The notes: generated from the sequence alone by a model not told the origin. A stretch of 61,479 nt of DNA from a bacterium (GCA_004563195.1 SFTJ01000015.1:1-61479), one strand, 5' to 3'; positions 36,706 through 47,097 are shown, numbered from the stretch's first letter. Made by a program: numbers and translations.

Positions 36706-37272
36706 TTATTCCTTCAAGGCTTTTCCCACCGAGAATGCTTTACCCACGGTTTCGCCCAGGCGGATATATGTGTGATGCACAGGGTCGAACGAAATGAGGT
36801 TCATCTTGGCAATATCAGGCAACCCATCCTCGCCCAGATAGCGCTCATCTACGAGGATATTCACTATCTCAGCCACAATGTAATAACCGGTTTCCGACAC
36901 ATCGAGTTTCTGCTCGATGCGGCACTCTATGGTCATAGGGAAATTGCCGAAAACGGGCGCATTCACATGCTCGGCAGGCGATATGGTCCAACCGGTTTTC
37001 TTCATCTTTTCTTTATCCTTCTTGGCGCTGACCAATCCTACAAAGTCGGCAGCCACCATAGTGTCGACAGTAGCAAAAGCCACGGTGAAATCGCCGCAGT
37101 TATCGAGGTTCTCGGTAGTGGCGTGCGCCCCCATCGATATCACTATCTCATTGGCATCCCATTGTCCGCCCCAAGCGGCATTCATAGCATTGGCATTGCC
37201 ATTGGCATCGTAAGTGCCTATTATCAGCACCGGTTGCGGTGCCACCCATGGATTTGGTTTGAAACTTTTCAT
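36706..37272 (-). CDS. flavin reductase-family (FMN-binding split barrel) protein
   Basis: From the ATG at 37272 the protein has about 188 residues; a longer frame from 37398 adds a stretch with no homology and is rejected. Visible features are the conserved N-terminus KPNPWVAPQPVLIIGTYDANG, then NAMNAAWGGQWD, VSMGAHATT-like and the FMN-contact region GDFTVAF, TMVAADFVGLVS. The group includes flavin reductases and FMN-binding flavoproteins that work as NAD(P)H oxidoreductases. In operon with DUF1294. Substrate not known. Confidence 0.9.
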   Translation of the reverse strand: MKSFKPNPWVAPQPVLIIGTYDANGNANAMNAAWGGQWDANEIVISMGAHATTENLDNCGDFTVAFATVDTMVAADFVGLVSAKKDKEKMKKTGWTISPAEHVNAPVFGNFPMTIECRIEQKLDVSETGYYIVAEIVNILVDERYLGEDGLPDIAKMNLISFDPVHHTYIRLGETVGKAFSVGKALKE

Positions 37273-37437
37273 AGCAGTATAGGTAAATATTTGTTGACTA
37301 CTGTTCTTTTTATTCGTTTGGTAAATACTCTGCCCCAAAAGGCAAACTAAATTACACATTATTTGCCAAAGTCGCAAGTAGCATCGAGGTTTTGCCAATA
37401 ATAATGCCTAAATTTGCAAACCATAATAACCTCTGAA

Positions 37438-37734
37438 ATGAAAAAATCGCGAATCGAAAAAGAAAAAGACATTATAGAACTGATGATAAGGCTCTACTGC
37501 CGCAAGCGCCTGCACAGCGATACGCTGCCGCAAGAATATGCCGATCTTCTCGAATATGCCCGTCGCCGTCTCACCTACTGCCGTTTCGGCGATAAAAAGA
37601 CGTCGTGCAAACGCTGCCCGGTGCATTGCTACGCTCCGCAACAGCGCGAGATGGTGCGCCAAGTGATGCGTTGGTGCGGTCCGCGTATGCTCATCTATCA
37701 CCCTATCATCACCCTACGCCACTATATAGAATAA
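37438..37734 (+). CDS. YgbA-like (nitrous oxide-stimulated promoter) family protein
   Basis: From the ATG at 37438 the protein has 98 residues (a TTG 24 bases upstream is not used). It is rich in basic residues and has four Cys: YCRKRL, then CRFGDKKTSCKRCPVHCYAP, possibly a metal or iron-sulfur site. The order Glu-Lys, LYCR, CRFG-KxxCxxCxxHCY and MRWCGPRMLIYHP matches the YgbA family, which responds to nitrosative stress in enterobacteria. Here it is divergent from the flavin reductase. The role is inferred from family. Confidence 0.85.
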   Translation: MKKSRIEKEKDIIELMIRLYCRKRLHSDTLPQEYADLLEYARRRLTYCRFGDKKTSCKRCPVHCYAPQQREMVRQVMRWCGPRMLIYHPIITLRHYIE

Positions 37735-37905
37735 AGGAGCTGCCCCACCGCATAAGAACGGCATAGGCAAGCATCGCGTCACGCAGCTACCGACAACTAA
37801 CGATGCGACGCAATCACTGCGCCGCATCGCTATCATCTGCAAAAGGCATCAACAAAAAATGCCTCCGCAAATTAAAACTGAAAACTATGTATGTGTCAGT
37901 AGCTT

Positions 37906-39336
37906 TTAATTTTCTCCAATGCTTGTGTTCCACTCCTGTTCGGTGGGCACCTCCTCATCGAGCTCGGTGTGCTGCCCCAAGGCATCCAAGCCATAGACCT
38001 CGCTGTGCTGCGACATATCGAGACCTATCAGCTCGCTCTTGGCTGAAACTCTCAAACGCACCATCTTGCCCGTAAGCCAATAGAGCGCATACGACACCAC
38101 AAATGTGTAGGCACACACTATCACCACGCCCAACACATGATTGAGGAAGAATTGCCAATGCGAAATCTCTGCCGTGGCTGCATCGGGGAAGAAATATCGG
38201 TAGGCGAAAACGCCGGTAAATATGCTGCCCACTATACCGCCAAGACCATGGGTAGGCATCACATCGAGCGCATCGTCGAACATGTGTTTCTTGGCTTTAT
38301 AAGTGACTGCAATGTTGCAAATCAGGGCTATAACGAAAGCTATGAACATGCTCTCGCCCACGCTCACCCAGCCTGCACAGGGCGTGATGGCTACGAGGCC
38401 CACCACAGCTGCCACTGCAGCGCCTTGTGCCGAGGGGCGACGTCCGAGCACGCAGTCGAAGAATATCCATGCCACCATAGCTGTGGCTGCCGCAGTATTG
38501 GTATTGAGAAATGCCGCGATGGCTATTCCATCGGCTGCCAACGAGCTACCACCGTTAAATCCAAACCAGCCCAACCACAGCAATGCTGCTCCGAGAAGCA
38601 CAAACGGTATGTTGGCTGCCTTGCCTTCCTCGTTGCGTCGCGGGCCCAAATAGAGCGCTCCGGCAAGTGCAGCAACACCGCTGGCGGCATGCACCACTAT
38701 ACCTCCGGCAAAGTCGTGAACGTGCATCTTCACCAAGAATCCCTCGGGATGCCACGTCCAGTGAGCCAACGGACAATACACCACTATCACCCAAAGTATC
38801 ATAAAGATAACATAGCCCGAGAACTTCACACGCTCGGCAAACGAACCGGTGATAAGCGACGGAGTGATGATGGCAAACTTCATCTGAAACAAAGCAAAGA
38901 GCGCCAGAGGTATAGTAGTGGTGGCAATACCAATCTGGCTGCCATCGGCACCCACCATATTGGCGCATCCCACATTGTTAAACATCAAAAAATTCATAGG
39001 GTTGCCTATCACGCCGCCTATGTCGTCGCCAAAGGCAAGTCCGAAACCGAACACCACCCATATCACGCTCACCACGCCCATCACTATGAAGCTCTGCAGC
39101 ATGGTGCTGATTACATTCTTTGCTCGCACCATTCCGCCATAGAAAAATGCCAAACCCGGAGTCATCATCAACACAAATATGGTGGCGGTTATCATCCAAG
39201 CCACATTGGCATAATCACGTGCGGTTAATCCATCGGGCAAATTAAAGTCGCCCGCACTCTCTGTAGCAAATAGTCCCATCAGGCTGAATATTGCCGTGAA
39301 GCAAAACAGCACTAACCATCTCTTCTTAATCTTCAT
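37906..39336 (-). CDS. amt: ammonium transporter
   Basis: The 476-residue protein has an N-terminal extra hydrophobic stretch and eleven transmembrane helices. Signature motifs are present: FYGGMVRAKN, GDDIGG, DFAGGIVVHAASGVAAL (pore His) and PTHGLGGIVGSIFTG (second pore His). It takes up ammonium in the inner membrane. In many genomes amt is followed by a P-II gene (glnK); no such gene lies downstream here, where 37735-37905 has no coding frame. It sits in the same region as gltB-gltD, so nitrogen assimilation genes are grouped. Confidence 0.96.
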   Translation of the reverse strand: MKIKKRWLVLFCFTAIFSLMGLFATESAGDFNLPDGLTARDYANVAWMITATIFVLMMTPGLAFFYGGMVRAKNVISTMLQSFIVMGVVSVIWVVFGFGLAFGDDIGGVIGNPMNFLMFNNVGCANMVGADGSQIGIATTTIPLALFALFQMKFAIITPSLITGSFAERVKFSGYVIFMILWVIVVYCPLAHWTWHPEGFLVKMHVHDFAGGIVVHAASGVAALAGALYLGPRRNEEGKAANIPFVLLGAALLWLGWFGFNGGSSLAADGIAIAAFLNTNTAAATAMVAWIFFDCVLGRRPSAQGAAVAAVVGLVAITPCAGWVSVGESMFIAFVIALICNIAVTYKAKKHMFDDALDVMPTHGLGGIVGSIFTGVFAYRYFFPDAATAEISHWQFFLNHVLGVVIVCAYTFVVSYALYWLTGKMVRLRVSAKSELIGLDMSQHSEVYGLDALGQHTELDEEVPTEQEWNTSIGEN

Positions 39337-39423
39337 AAACCTAAAATTTATCTTTTTTACCTTTTTATATCATTATGCTCACAAAACAATTGTTTTACAG
39401 ACCATTTGAAACTAATTTCGATG

Positions 39424-39455
39424 CAAAAATATATAATTGTAATTAATATTGCAAG
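39424..39455 (-). promoter_or_regulatory. probable promoter of amt
   Basis: On the minus strand TATTTTTG (plus 39424-39431) is preceded by CTTG (plus 39452-39455) with a 20-base spacer. The start codon is 88 bases downstream, leaving a leader of about 80 bases. Confidence 0.6.
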
Positions 39456-39576
39456 AATTATAGCAATTTGTTTGCGATTTTATAAAAATTATTGCTTTTT
39501 GCGACCCCAAAATGCACTTGTGAGGCAAAGCGCACAGCAAGAAGAAAGGTAAATGAAGGCATACAGAAAAAATGTA

Positions 39577-39603
39577 GATTTCACCTGTTACAACAGCGAA
39601 ATC
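39577..39603 (-). terminator. rho-independent terminator of the DUF4143 ATPase
   Basis: On the minus strand GATTTC..GAAATC (39577-39582 with 39598-39603) closes over an inner CTGT/ACAG and is followed by a TTTTTT run. It lies about 85 bases after the ATPase stop. Confidence 0.75.
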
Positions 39604-39687
39604 GCACTAATTCTTCCTGTTAACCTATTATAGTTTGTTACTAATATAATCGGATTTCGATATCGGAGTGTGTTGCGTGATAATGTG

Positions 39688-40950
39688 TTATCGGTGTTTT
39701 TCTGTGTTTTGCCAGTCAAGCAAGAAATCATAAATACTCATTATCTGAATACCGTTTTCGTCGCTCCACTGCTTTGTATGTTCTCCTACGACCAACAGTT
39801 TACGGAAAGAGTCACCCACCAAACGCAGCGATCGTTTTTCCTGTTCCATCTTCTCGGCATCAGGCATACGCCATGCCGATTGGATGTAGATTCGCTCGCT
39901 CCCTTTGTTGCAGACAAAATCCACTTCCAACGTCACTCTTTGCTGCTTGCCTTCTATATTCCTCACACGGTGGTTTATGTTGCCAACATCTACCAGCCAT
40001 CCGCGCATACGCATCTCATTGTAGATGATGTTCTCCATGATATGGGTCGGCTCGCTCTGACGGAACGACAGAATGGCGTTCCTCAGACCTACGTCTTGAA
40101 AATAATACTTTGACAGGGAACCAATGTATTTCCTACCCTTGATGTCATATCTCTCCGATTTCTCCAGTAGGAAAGCATCTTGCATATATCCCAGATAAGC
40201 TGACACCGTCTTGTCTGTAATACTCTGCACATTGCTTACCGACTTGAACGTATTGGCTATATTCAAAGCATTGACAGGTGCCCCTATACTGGATGCTATG
40301 GCCTTCGACAACTCCTCAAATTCGGCTTTCAGTTCAATGTTGTTGCGTTCATAGATATCACGAAGATATACAGTGCGGTAAAGACGACGCAAGAAATTTG
40401 CCTTCTTTTCATCCCCAACTTGAGTGAGTAGCTGTGGCAGACCTCCATACAGTCTGTATTCTGCCCATCCATCCTCTTTCGAACCGTCATACGCCGTCAT
40501 AAACTCCTTGAACGACAGTGGCCACACATGTATCTCATCACCTCTGCCTCGGAATTCAGTTACTACATCAGAGGACAGAAAACGCGAGTTTGAGCCTGTA
40601 ACATACACATCCACACCTTCGGTGACCGACAAAGAAGAGAGCACCTCTACGAAATCTTCCACATCTTGCACCTCGTCGATGATAATGTAATAAGTTTCAT
40701 CATCAACCATCTTCTTTTCCACCCAGTCTAACAGATAGTCGGGATTTCTGAACTCTCTGTTCTTCCTGTTCTCCATATCTATGACAAGTATATGGTCATC
40801 TTTCACTCCCTCTTCCAATAGATGCTGGCGAAAGAGTTTTTTTAGCAGGAACGACTTACCCGCGCGTCTTATGCCTGTGATTATCTTGATGAGGCCGTTG
40901 TTCTTTGAACGACTCAGCTCCTCGATGTATTTATGTCTGTTTATTACCAT
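39688..40950 (-). CDS. AAA_14/DUF4143 ATPase
   Basis: The 420-residue protein has a P-loop ATPase domain (GIRRAGKSFLLKKL at about residue 26-39), a Walker B IIIDEVQDVEDF near 98, and DUF4143 in the C-terminal half (SVSNVQSITDKTVSAYLGYM, RKYIGSLSKYYFQDVGLRNA, ENIIYNEMRMRG, TLEVDFVCNKGSERI). The DUF4143 end carries a restriction-endonuclease-like fold. Such proteins are extremely common in Bacteroidales and Spirochaetes, often mobile, with no settled function (nucleotide-dependent regulation is suggested). Transcribed alone. Confidence 0.92.
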   Translation of the reverse strand: MVINRHKYIEELSRSKNNGLIKIITGIRRAGKSFLLKKLFRQHLLEEGVKDDHILVIDMENRKNREFRNPDYLLDWVEKKMVDDETYYIIIDEVQDVEDFVEVLSSLSVTEGVDVYVTGSNSRFLSSDVVTEFRGRGDEIHVWPLSFKEFMTAYDGSKEDGWAEYRLYGGLPQLLTQVGDEKKANFLRRLYRTVYLRDIYERNNIELKAEFEELSKAIASSIGAPVNALNIANTFKSVSNVQSITDKTVSAYLGYMQDAFLLEKSERYDIKGRKYIGSLSKYYFQDVGLRNAILSFRQSEPTHIMENIIYNEMRMRGWLVDVGNINHRVRNIEGKQQRVTLEVDFVCNKGSERIYIQSAWRMPDAEKMEQEKRSLRLVGDSFRKLLVVGEHTKQWSDENGIQIMSIYDFLLDWQNTEKHR

Positions 40951-40964
40951 ACTTTCCGAAAAAC

Positions 40965-40978
40965 TGTCACTTGTGACA
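40965..40978. promoter_or_regulatory. palindrome near the DUF4143 ATPase start
   Basis: TGTCACTTGTGACA (14 bases, perfect except for the two-base centre) lies 15 bases before the start codon, between a -7-like TATCTTTG (minus strand, plus 40991-40998) and the gene. It could be an operator. Confidence 0.4.
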
Positions 40979-41014
40979 AATATTCGGAGACAAAGATATA
41001 AAATTTATCTATAA

Positions 41015-41342
41015 TAAACGCATTATTTTAGAGCAAAAATGTTCAAAATCAACAAATTTACCAAATATTCATTCTTATTAATTGGCGCGTATTTGCTTTC
41101 TTGAGTTTACATAAAACTATCAATCAGCAGGCGCCTGTCTTGCTTAGATTACTTTATTGCGCATATCCAGTAATTATTAGATTATATTTTCGCTTTCAGG
41201 ATTAGACGCCTGTGGCGGGGCATACAAAACACATTTTTCAACATTTTTCGCCAATTATGCTACATATTTAAATTATTTTTTCTACTTTTGCAACTAATTG
41301 AAAGCAAAACACTGAAAACTCAAACAAAAATTCAGCAAAACA
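41015..41342 (+). other. leader region of gltB
   Basis: About 330 bases without a coding frame. It contains a -7-like TACTTTTG at 41283-41290 with no convincing -33 element; the ATG of gltB is 52 bases further on. Confidence 0.5.
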
Positions 41343-44300
41343 ATGGAAAAGGTAAAAGGATTGTATTATGAAGGTTACGAGCACGACGCATGTGGCGTGG
41401 GCATGGTGGTAAACATCAATGGCAACAAGAGCCATGCTCTGGTCGACAATGCGCTGCGAGTGCTCGAGAACATGCAGCACCGCGGAGCAGAGACCCGCGA
41501 CAAGACCGGCGACGGAGCCGGCATCTTGCTGCAGATTCCTCACGAGTTTATTCTCTTGCAAGGCATTCCGGTGCCCGAGAAAGGCAAATACGGCACCGGC
41601 ATAGTGTTTCTGCCTAAAGATGCCACACGCCAAAGCGAGATACTCGCCATCATCATCGAAGAAGTGGAGCGCGAAGGGCTCACACTGATGCACCTGCGCA
41701 CAGTGCCCACCGCCGACGATGTGCCGGGTGTGAGCGCACGCGAGGTGCAGCCCGACATAAAGCAGCTCTTCATCACCGGCGTGCGCGATGAAGATGTGCC
41801 TGTGTTCGAGCGAATGCTCTACAAGGTGCGCAAACGCATCGAAAATCGCATCAACGACGACGATTTCTACATCTGCTCGCTCTCGAGCAAGGACATTATA
41901 TATAAAGGCATGCTCACATCGGGGCAGTTGCGCCGCTTCTTCCCCGACCTCTCTAACGCCTATTTCACCTCAGGATTGGCTTTGGTGCACTCGCGTTTCT
42001 CCACCAACACCTTCCCCAAGTGGAAACTTGCCCAGCCTTTCCGTCTGCTTGCCCACAACGGCGAAATCAACACCGTGCGAGGCAACCGCGGCTGGATGCA
42101 GGCGCGCGAATCGGTGCTCTCGTCGCCGGCTTTGGGCGACATCAAGGAGATTAAGCCCATAGTGCAACCCGACATGAGCGACTCGGCTTCGCTCGACAAT
42201 GTGTTTGAATTTCTGGTAATGTCGGGTATGTCGCTGCCTCAGGCTATGGCTATTCTCGTGCCTGAGTCGTTCAACGACCGCAACCCCATCAGCGAAGACC
42301 TCAAGGCATTCTATGAATACTACTCAATATTGATGGAGCCGTGGGATGGCCCCGCTGCGCTGATGTTCTCCGACGGACGCTATGCCGGCGGTATGCTCGA
42401 CCGCAACGGTCTGCGCCCATCGCGCTACACCATCACCAAGAGCGGTATGATGGTGGTGGCTTCGGAAGTTGGCGTGATGGACTTTGAGCCCGCCGATGTG
42501 GTGTCGAAAGGTCGCCTCGAACCGGGCAAAATTCTGCTCATCGACACTCAGGAAGGTCGCATCTACTACGATGGCGAGATAAAGGAACAACTTGCCACCG
42601 AGCACCCATATCGCAAATGGCTATCGACCAACCGCATACAGCTCGAGAAACTCAAGAGTGGCCGCAAGGTGGACAATTCGGTTGACGACTACGAAATGCG
42701 TCTGCGCGTGTTCGGTTTCGGACAAGAGGACATCGACCGCACCATCATACCTATGTGTACACTCGCTCAAGAGCCGGTGGCTGCCATGGGTAACGACACC
42801 CCGCTTGCAGTGATTTCCGACCGTCCTCAAATATTTTTCAACTACTTCCGACAGCAATTTGCGCAAGTTACCAACCCCGCCATCGACCCTATTCGCGAGG
42901 ACTTGGTGATGTCGCTCACCGAGTATATCGGCGCTGTGGGAACCAATATCCTCACCCCCGACGAAAGCAACTGCAAGATGGTGCGCTTGCCGCAACCGGT
43001 GCTCACAAATGCCCAACTCGACATACTCTGCAACATACGATATAAAGGTTTTAAAACTCAAAAACTGCCCATGGTGTTCGACATCAGCAAGGGCGAAAGC
43101 GGGCTTCGCAACGCCATCGATGAACTCTGCCACCGTGCCGAGGAAAGTGTGGATAGCGGCGTGAACTACATCATCCTCAGCGACCGCGACATCGATGCCG
43201 GCCATGCCGCCATACCGTCGCTGCTCGCCGTCAGTTCGGTGCACCACTATCTGATATCGGTGCAAAAGCGCGTTCAGACAGCCTTGATTGTAGAATCGGG
43301 CGAAATACGCGAGGTGATGCACGCAGCATTGCTGCTGGGCTACGGTGCTTCGGCCATCTGCCCATATATGACATTTGCCGTGCTCGACCGCTTGGTGCGT
43401 GAGCACAAGATACAAGAGGAATATGCCACTGCCGAAGCCAACTACATAAAGGCTGTAGACAAGGGTTTGAAAAAGATTATGTCGAAAATGGGTATTTCCA
43501 CTATTCGTTCTTATCGCGGTGCCAAGATATTCGAAGCCATAGGTGTGAGTGAGGAAGTGCTCAAGCGATATTTCGGCACCGAGATTTCCACAATAGGCGG
43601 TATAGGCTTGCGCGACATTGCCAAAGATGCCATATGCCTGCACGACGAAGGATTTAACTACCGAGAAGGCGATTTCTTGCAGAATACCGGACTCTTCAAC
43701 TACCGCAAGGACGGCATAGAACATGCCTGGACTCCCGAGGCGATAGCCAATCTGCAGATTGCCACCCGATTGGGGTCGTACAAGAAATTTAAGGAATGGT
43801 CGGCAAGCGTCGACAAGAAGGAGCACCCCATATTCCTTCGCGACTTCCTGGGATTTACCAAAGCAGCCACTCCCACCCCGCTCGAAGAGGTGGAACCGGT
43901 GGAAAGCATCGTGAAGCACTTTGTGACCGGCGCCATGTCGTTTGGCGCACTCTCTATTGAGGCTCACGAAGCCCTCGCGTTGGCAATGAACAAACTCGGC
44001 TCGCGCAGCAACACCGGTGAGGGTGGTGAAGACAATTCGCGCTACACTCAGACCGTGGACGGCATAAGCCTTTCATCGAAGACCAAGCAGATAGCTTCGG
44101 GCCGTTTCGGCGTTACCACCGAATATCTGGTGAATGCCGAAGAAATACAAATCAAGGTGGCACAGGGTGCAAAACCGGGCGAAGGAGGCCAGTTGCCGGG
44201 ATTTAAGGTGAATAAGATTATCGCCAAGACCCGTAACGCCATCCCCGGCATCACACTCATATCGCCGCCACCACATCACGACATCTATTCAATCGAAGAC

Positions 44301-45830
44301 TTGGCACAGCTCATCTTCGACCTTAAAAATGTGAACCCCACCGCCGCCGTGAGCGTGAAACTCGTGGCAGAGAGCGGAGTGGGCACCATAGCCGCCGGTG
44401 TGGCTAAGGCTAAAGCCGACTTGATAGTAATATCGGGCGCCGAAGGCGGTACGGGTGCATCGCCGGCAAGTTCGATGCGATTTGCAGGCATTTCGCCCGA
44501 AATAGGTCTTGCCGAGGCTCAGCAAACCCTGGTAATCAACGGATTGCGCAATCAAGTGCGCCTTCAGACCGACGGTCAGCTCAAAACCGCGCGCGACGTG
44601 GTGATTATGGCTATGCTCGGTGCCGACGAATTTGCCTTCGGCACACTGCCGCTGATAGTGCTCGGCTGCTTGATGATGCGCAAGTGCAACACCAACACCT
44701 GCCCCGTGGGCGTGGCTACGCAAGACGAACGACTTCGCGCCAAGTTCAGAGGCCGCTACGAATATGTGGTGAATTTCTTCACCTTCCTCGCTCAGGAAGT
44801 GCGCGAACACCTCTCGGCTATGGGCGTGAAGAAACTAAAGGACATAATAGGCCGCACCGACTTGCTGCAAGTGAATAGTGCCGACCCCAACACCAAGCAA
44901 GGCACCATCGACTTCTCGCGACTGCTGCACATGGAGCACACCGATAAGGCACTCTACTGGGATCGCGGCGCATTCACCAAGGTTGATGCCGTGAAGGACC
45001 TCGACATCATCAAGGCATGTCGCAAAGCCATCGACGAAAAAGAGGAAATCAACCTCGACTACGCAATAAAAAACACCGACCGTGCCGTGGGCACCATGCT
45101 TTCGGGCGAAATAGCTCGCCGCTACGGCGAGGAAGGCCTCCCCGACTCTACCATCAACATCAAGTTTAAGGGTTCGGCAGGACAGTCGTTCGGCGCATTT
45201 GCCGTGCGAGGCGTGAACCTGCGCCTCGAGGGCGAAACCAACGACTATTTCGGCAAAGGCCTGTCGGGCGGACGCATATCCATACTGCCGCCATCGCGCA
45301 CCGGACAAGACTTTGTGGCTGAAGACAACACCATAGCCGGCAACACCGGACTCTATGGCGCCACAGCCGGCGAACTCTATGTAAACGGCCGCGTGGGCGA
45401 ACGATTCGGCGTGCGCAACTCAGGCGCAACGGCGGTTATCGAAGGCGCCGGCGACCACTGCTGCGAATATATGACCGGCGGTCGCGTGGTGGTGCTCGGT
45501 ACCACCGGACGCAACTTCGCCGCAGGTATGTCGGGCGGCGTGGCTTATGTGTGGGACAAGAATCACGATTTCGACTACTATTGCAATATGGACCAGGTGG
45601 AAATCAACCTCGTGGAAGAGGCTTCGAGCCGAAAAGAACTGCACGAACTCATTCGTCAGCACTACCTCTACACCGGCTCGTCGCTCGCACGAAAGATGCT
45701 CGACGACTGGGCTCGATACATCGACGACTTCATTCAGATAGTGCCTATCGAATATAAGCGCGTTCTCGAAGAAGAAAAGATGCGTCGCCTGCAAGAGAAG
45801 ATTGCCAATATGCAACTTATCAACAGCTAA
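41343..45830 (+). CDS. gltB: glutamate synthase, large subunit
   Basis: The 1495-residue protein is full length. The N-terminal glutamine amidotransferase starts with a short propeptide and the nucleophile Cys (C17 in DACGVGMVV). The FMN-binding synthase domain (about 780-1190) contains SRSNTGEGGEDNSRY and the iron-sulfur cysteines CLMMRKCNTNTCPVG (about 1108-1120). The C-terminal GXGXG beta-helix is visible in RVGERFGVRNSGATAV and the GGRVVVLG repeats. Together with GltD it makes two glutamates from glutamine and 2-oxoglutarate. All expected catalytic residues are present, so this subunit should be intact even though the partner gene is damaged. Confidence 0.96.
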   Translation: MEKVKGLYYEGYEHDACGVGMVVNINGNKSHALVDNALRVLENMQHRGAETRDKTGDGAGILLQIPHEFILLQGIPVPEKGKYGTGIVFLPKDATRQSEILAIIIEEVEREGLTLMHLRTVPTADDVPGVSAREVQPDIKQLFITGVRDEDVPVFERMLYKVRKRIENRINDDDFYICSLSSKDIIYKGMLTSGQLRRFFPDLSNAYFTSGLALVHSRFSTNTFPKWKLAQPFRLLAHNGEINTVRGNRGWMQARESVLSSPALGDIKEIKPIVQPDMSDSASLDNVFEFLVMSGMSLPQAMAILVPESFNDRNPISEDLKAFYEYYSILMEPWDGPAALMFSDGRYAGGMLDRNGLRPSRYTITKSGMMVVASEVGVMDFEPADVVSKGRLEPGKILLIDTQEGRIYYDGEIKEQLATEHPYRKWLSTNRIQLEKLKSGRKVDNSVDDYEMRLRVFGFGQEDIDRTIIPMCTLAQEPVAAMGNDTPLAVISDRPQIFFNYFRQQFAQVTNPAIDPIREDLVMSLTEYIGAVGTNILTPDESNCKMVRLPQPVLTNAQLDILCNIRYKGFKTQKLPMVFDISKGESGLRNAIDELCHRAEESVDSGVNYIILSDRDIDAGHAAIPSLLAVSSVHHYLISVQKRVQTALIVESGEIREVMHAALLLGYGASAICPYMTFAVLDRLVREHKIQEEYATAEANYIKAVDKGLKKIMSKMGISTIRSYRGAKIFEAIGVSEEVLKRYFGTEISTIGGIGLRDIAKDAICLHDEGFNYREGDFLQNTGLFNYRKDGIEHAWTPEAIANLQIATRLGSYKKFKEWSASVDKKEHPIFLRDFLGFTKAATPTPLEEVEPVESIVKHFVTGAMSFGALSIEAHEALALAMNKLGSRSNTGEGGEDNSRYTQTVDGISLSSKTKQIASGRFGVTTEYLVNAEEIQIKVAQGAKPGEGGQLPGFKVNKIIAKTRNAIPGITLISPPPHHDIYSIEDLAQLIFDLKNVNPTAAVSVKLVAESGVGTIAAGVAKAKADLIVISGAEGGTGASPASSMRFAGISPEIGLAEAQQTLVINGLRNQVRLQTDGQLKTARDVVIMAMLGADEFAFGTLPLIVLGCLMMRKCNTNTCPVGVATQDERLRAKFRGRYEYVVNFFTFLAQEVREHLSAMGVKKLKDIIGRTDLLQVNSADPNTKQGTIDFSRLLHMEHTDKALYWDRGAFTKVDAVKDLDIIKACRKAIDEKEEINLDYAIKNTDRAVGTMLSGEIARRYGEEGLPDSTINIKFKGSAGQSFGAFAVRGVNLRLEGETNDYFGKGLSGGRISILPPSRTGQDFVAEDNTIAGNTGLYGATAGELYVNGRVGERFGVRNSGATAVIEGAGDHCCEYMTGGRVVVLGTTGRNFAAGMSGGVAYVWDKNHDFDYYCNMDQVEINLVEEASSRKELHELIRQHYLYTGSSLARKMLDDWARYIDDFIQIVPIEYKRVLEEEKMRRLQEKIANMQLINS

Positions 45831-45895
45831 GCTACGACAAGAGCAATAATCCACACAATTCATTTAATAGTAAACCATACAAAAGCAACATAATT

Positions 45896-47097
45896 ATGGG
45901 AAATCCTAAAGCATTTCTTACTGTGCCACGCGTGGAAGCCGGCTACCGTCCGCTTCACGACCGCGTGAAAGACTTCAGCGAAGTGGAACAGACTCTTAAT
46001 ATTCACGACCGCTGCGAACAGGCTTCGCGATGCATGGACTGCGGCGTGCCATTCTGCCACTGGGCATGCCCATTGGGCAACAAAAACCCGGAGTGGAACG
46101 ATGCCCTCTACAAGGGCGACTGGAGCGAGGCTTATCGTCGCCTCAACTACACCAACGACTTTCCGGAATTTACCGGTCGTGTGTGCCCGGCGCTCTGCGA
46201 GAAGTCGTGCGTGCTCAATCTCACCGACCACGCACCCGTAACCAATCGCGAGAACGAATGTGCCATCACCGAGGTGGCTTGGCGCGAAAAACTCATCACT
46301 CCACAGCACTACGAGCGCAACGGAAAGACCGTGGCTATTATCGGCTCGGGCCCTGCCGGACTGGTGGCCGCCAATCGCTTGAACAAGATGGGCTACAGCG
46401 TAACCGTGTTTGAGCAAAACGAAGCCGCCGGTGGATTGCTGCGCTACGGCATACCAAATTTCAAACTCAATAAACTCATTATCGACCGCCGATTGCGTCT
46501 GATGGACCACCGCCCGCGACCTCAACATTCCGGGACGCAACCTCAAGGGCGTGCATCTTGCCCTCGAACTGCTCTCGCAGCAGAATCGTGTGCTTGCCGG
46601 AGCCGAATTCAGCAAGGCTGAGCGCGTTACTGCCAAGAACAAAGACGTGCTGGTGATAGGCGGCGGCGACACCGGTTCGGACTGCATAGGCACTTCGCAT
46701 CGCCAAGGCTGCAAATCGGTGACTCAGATAGAGATTATGCCCAAACCCGTGGAAGGGCCTGAAGACCCTCAAAACCCATGGCCTAACTGGCCTCGCACGC
46801 TCAAAACCACCTCGTCGCACGAGGAAGGCTGCATTCGTCGTTGGAACATTAATTCGCTCGAATTTATAGGCAACAACGGCAACCTCACCGGCGTGAAGGT
46901 GCAACCCATCGACTGGAAGCCAAATCCCGACGGCGGACGCCCCATTATGGTGGAAGCCGAAGCCCGAGCAACCGGAGTTTGCCGAAAACACATTTGTGTG
47001 CGGTGATGCCGCCAACGGAGCATCGCTCGTGGTGCGCGCCATGGCAAGCGGCCGCGATGCTGCTCAAAAGGTAGATAAATATCTCAGAGGCAAATAA
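45896..47097 (+). pseudogene. gltD: glutamate synthase small subunit, two internal deletions
   Basis: Three frames are needed to follow the gene. Frame one (45896 to about 46505) gives the iron-sulfur N-terminus with CMDCGVPFC, CPALCEKSCV, and the FAD motif IIGSGPAGLVAANR, ending at RLRLM (residue 203). Frame two (about 46511-46957) resumes with RDLNIPGR, LALELLSQQNRVL and the NADPH motif VIGGGDTGSDCIG. Frame three (from about 46963 to the TAA at 47095-47097) carries the C-terminus TFVCGDAANGASLVVRA. Roughly 40-50 residues are missing at the first junction and around 50-60 at the second, and each shifts the frame. Unless the assembly is wrong here, no full GltD is made. Confidence 0.88.

Larger units (their letters stand above)
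39337..39687. other. intergenic region between amt and the DUF4143 ATPase
   Basis: About 350 bases hold the amt promoter and the terminator of the upstream ATPase gene. No coding frame was seen. Confidence 0.6.

Noticed and set aside
42621..43967. Minus-strand open frame of 448 codons opposite gltB
   Set aside because: Lies inside gltB; His/Ala-rich shadow of a GC-rich gene.
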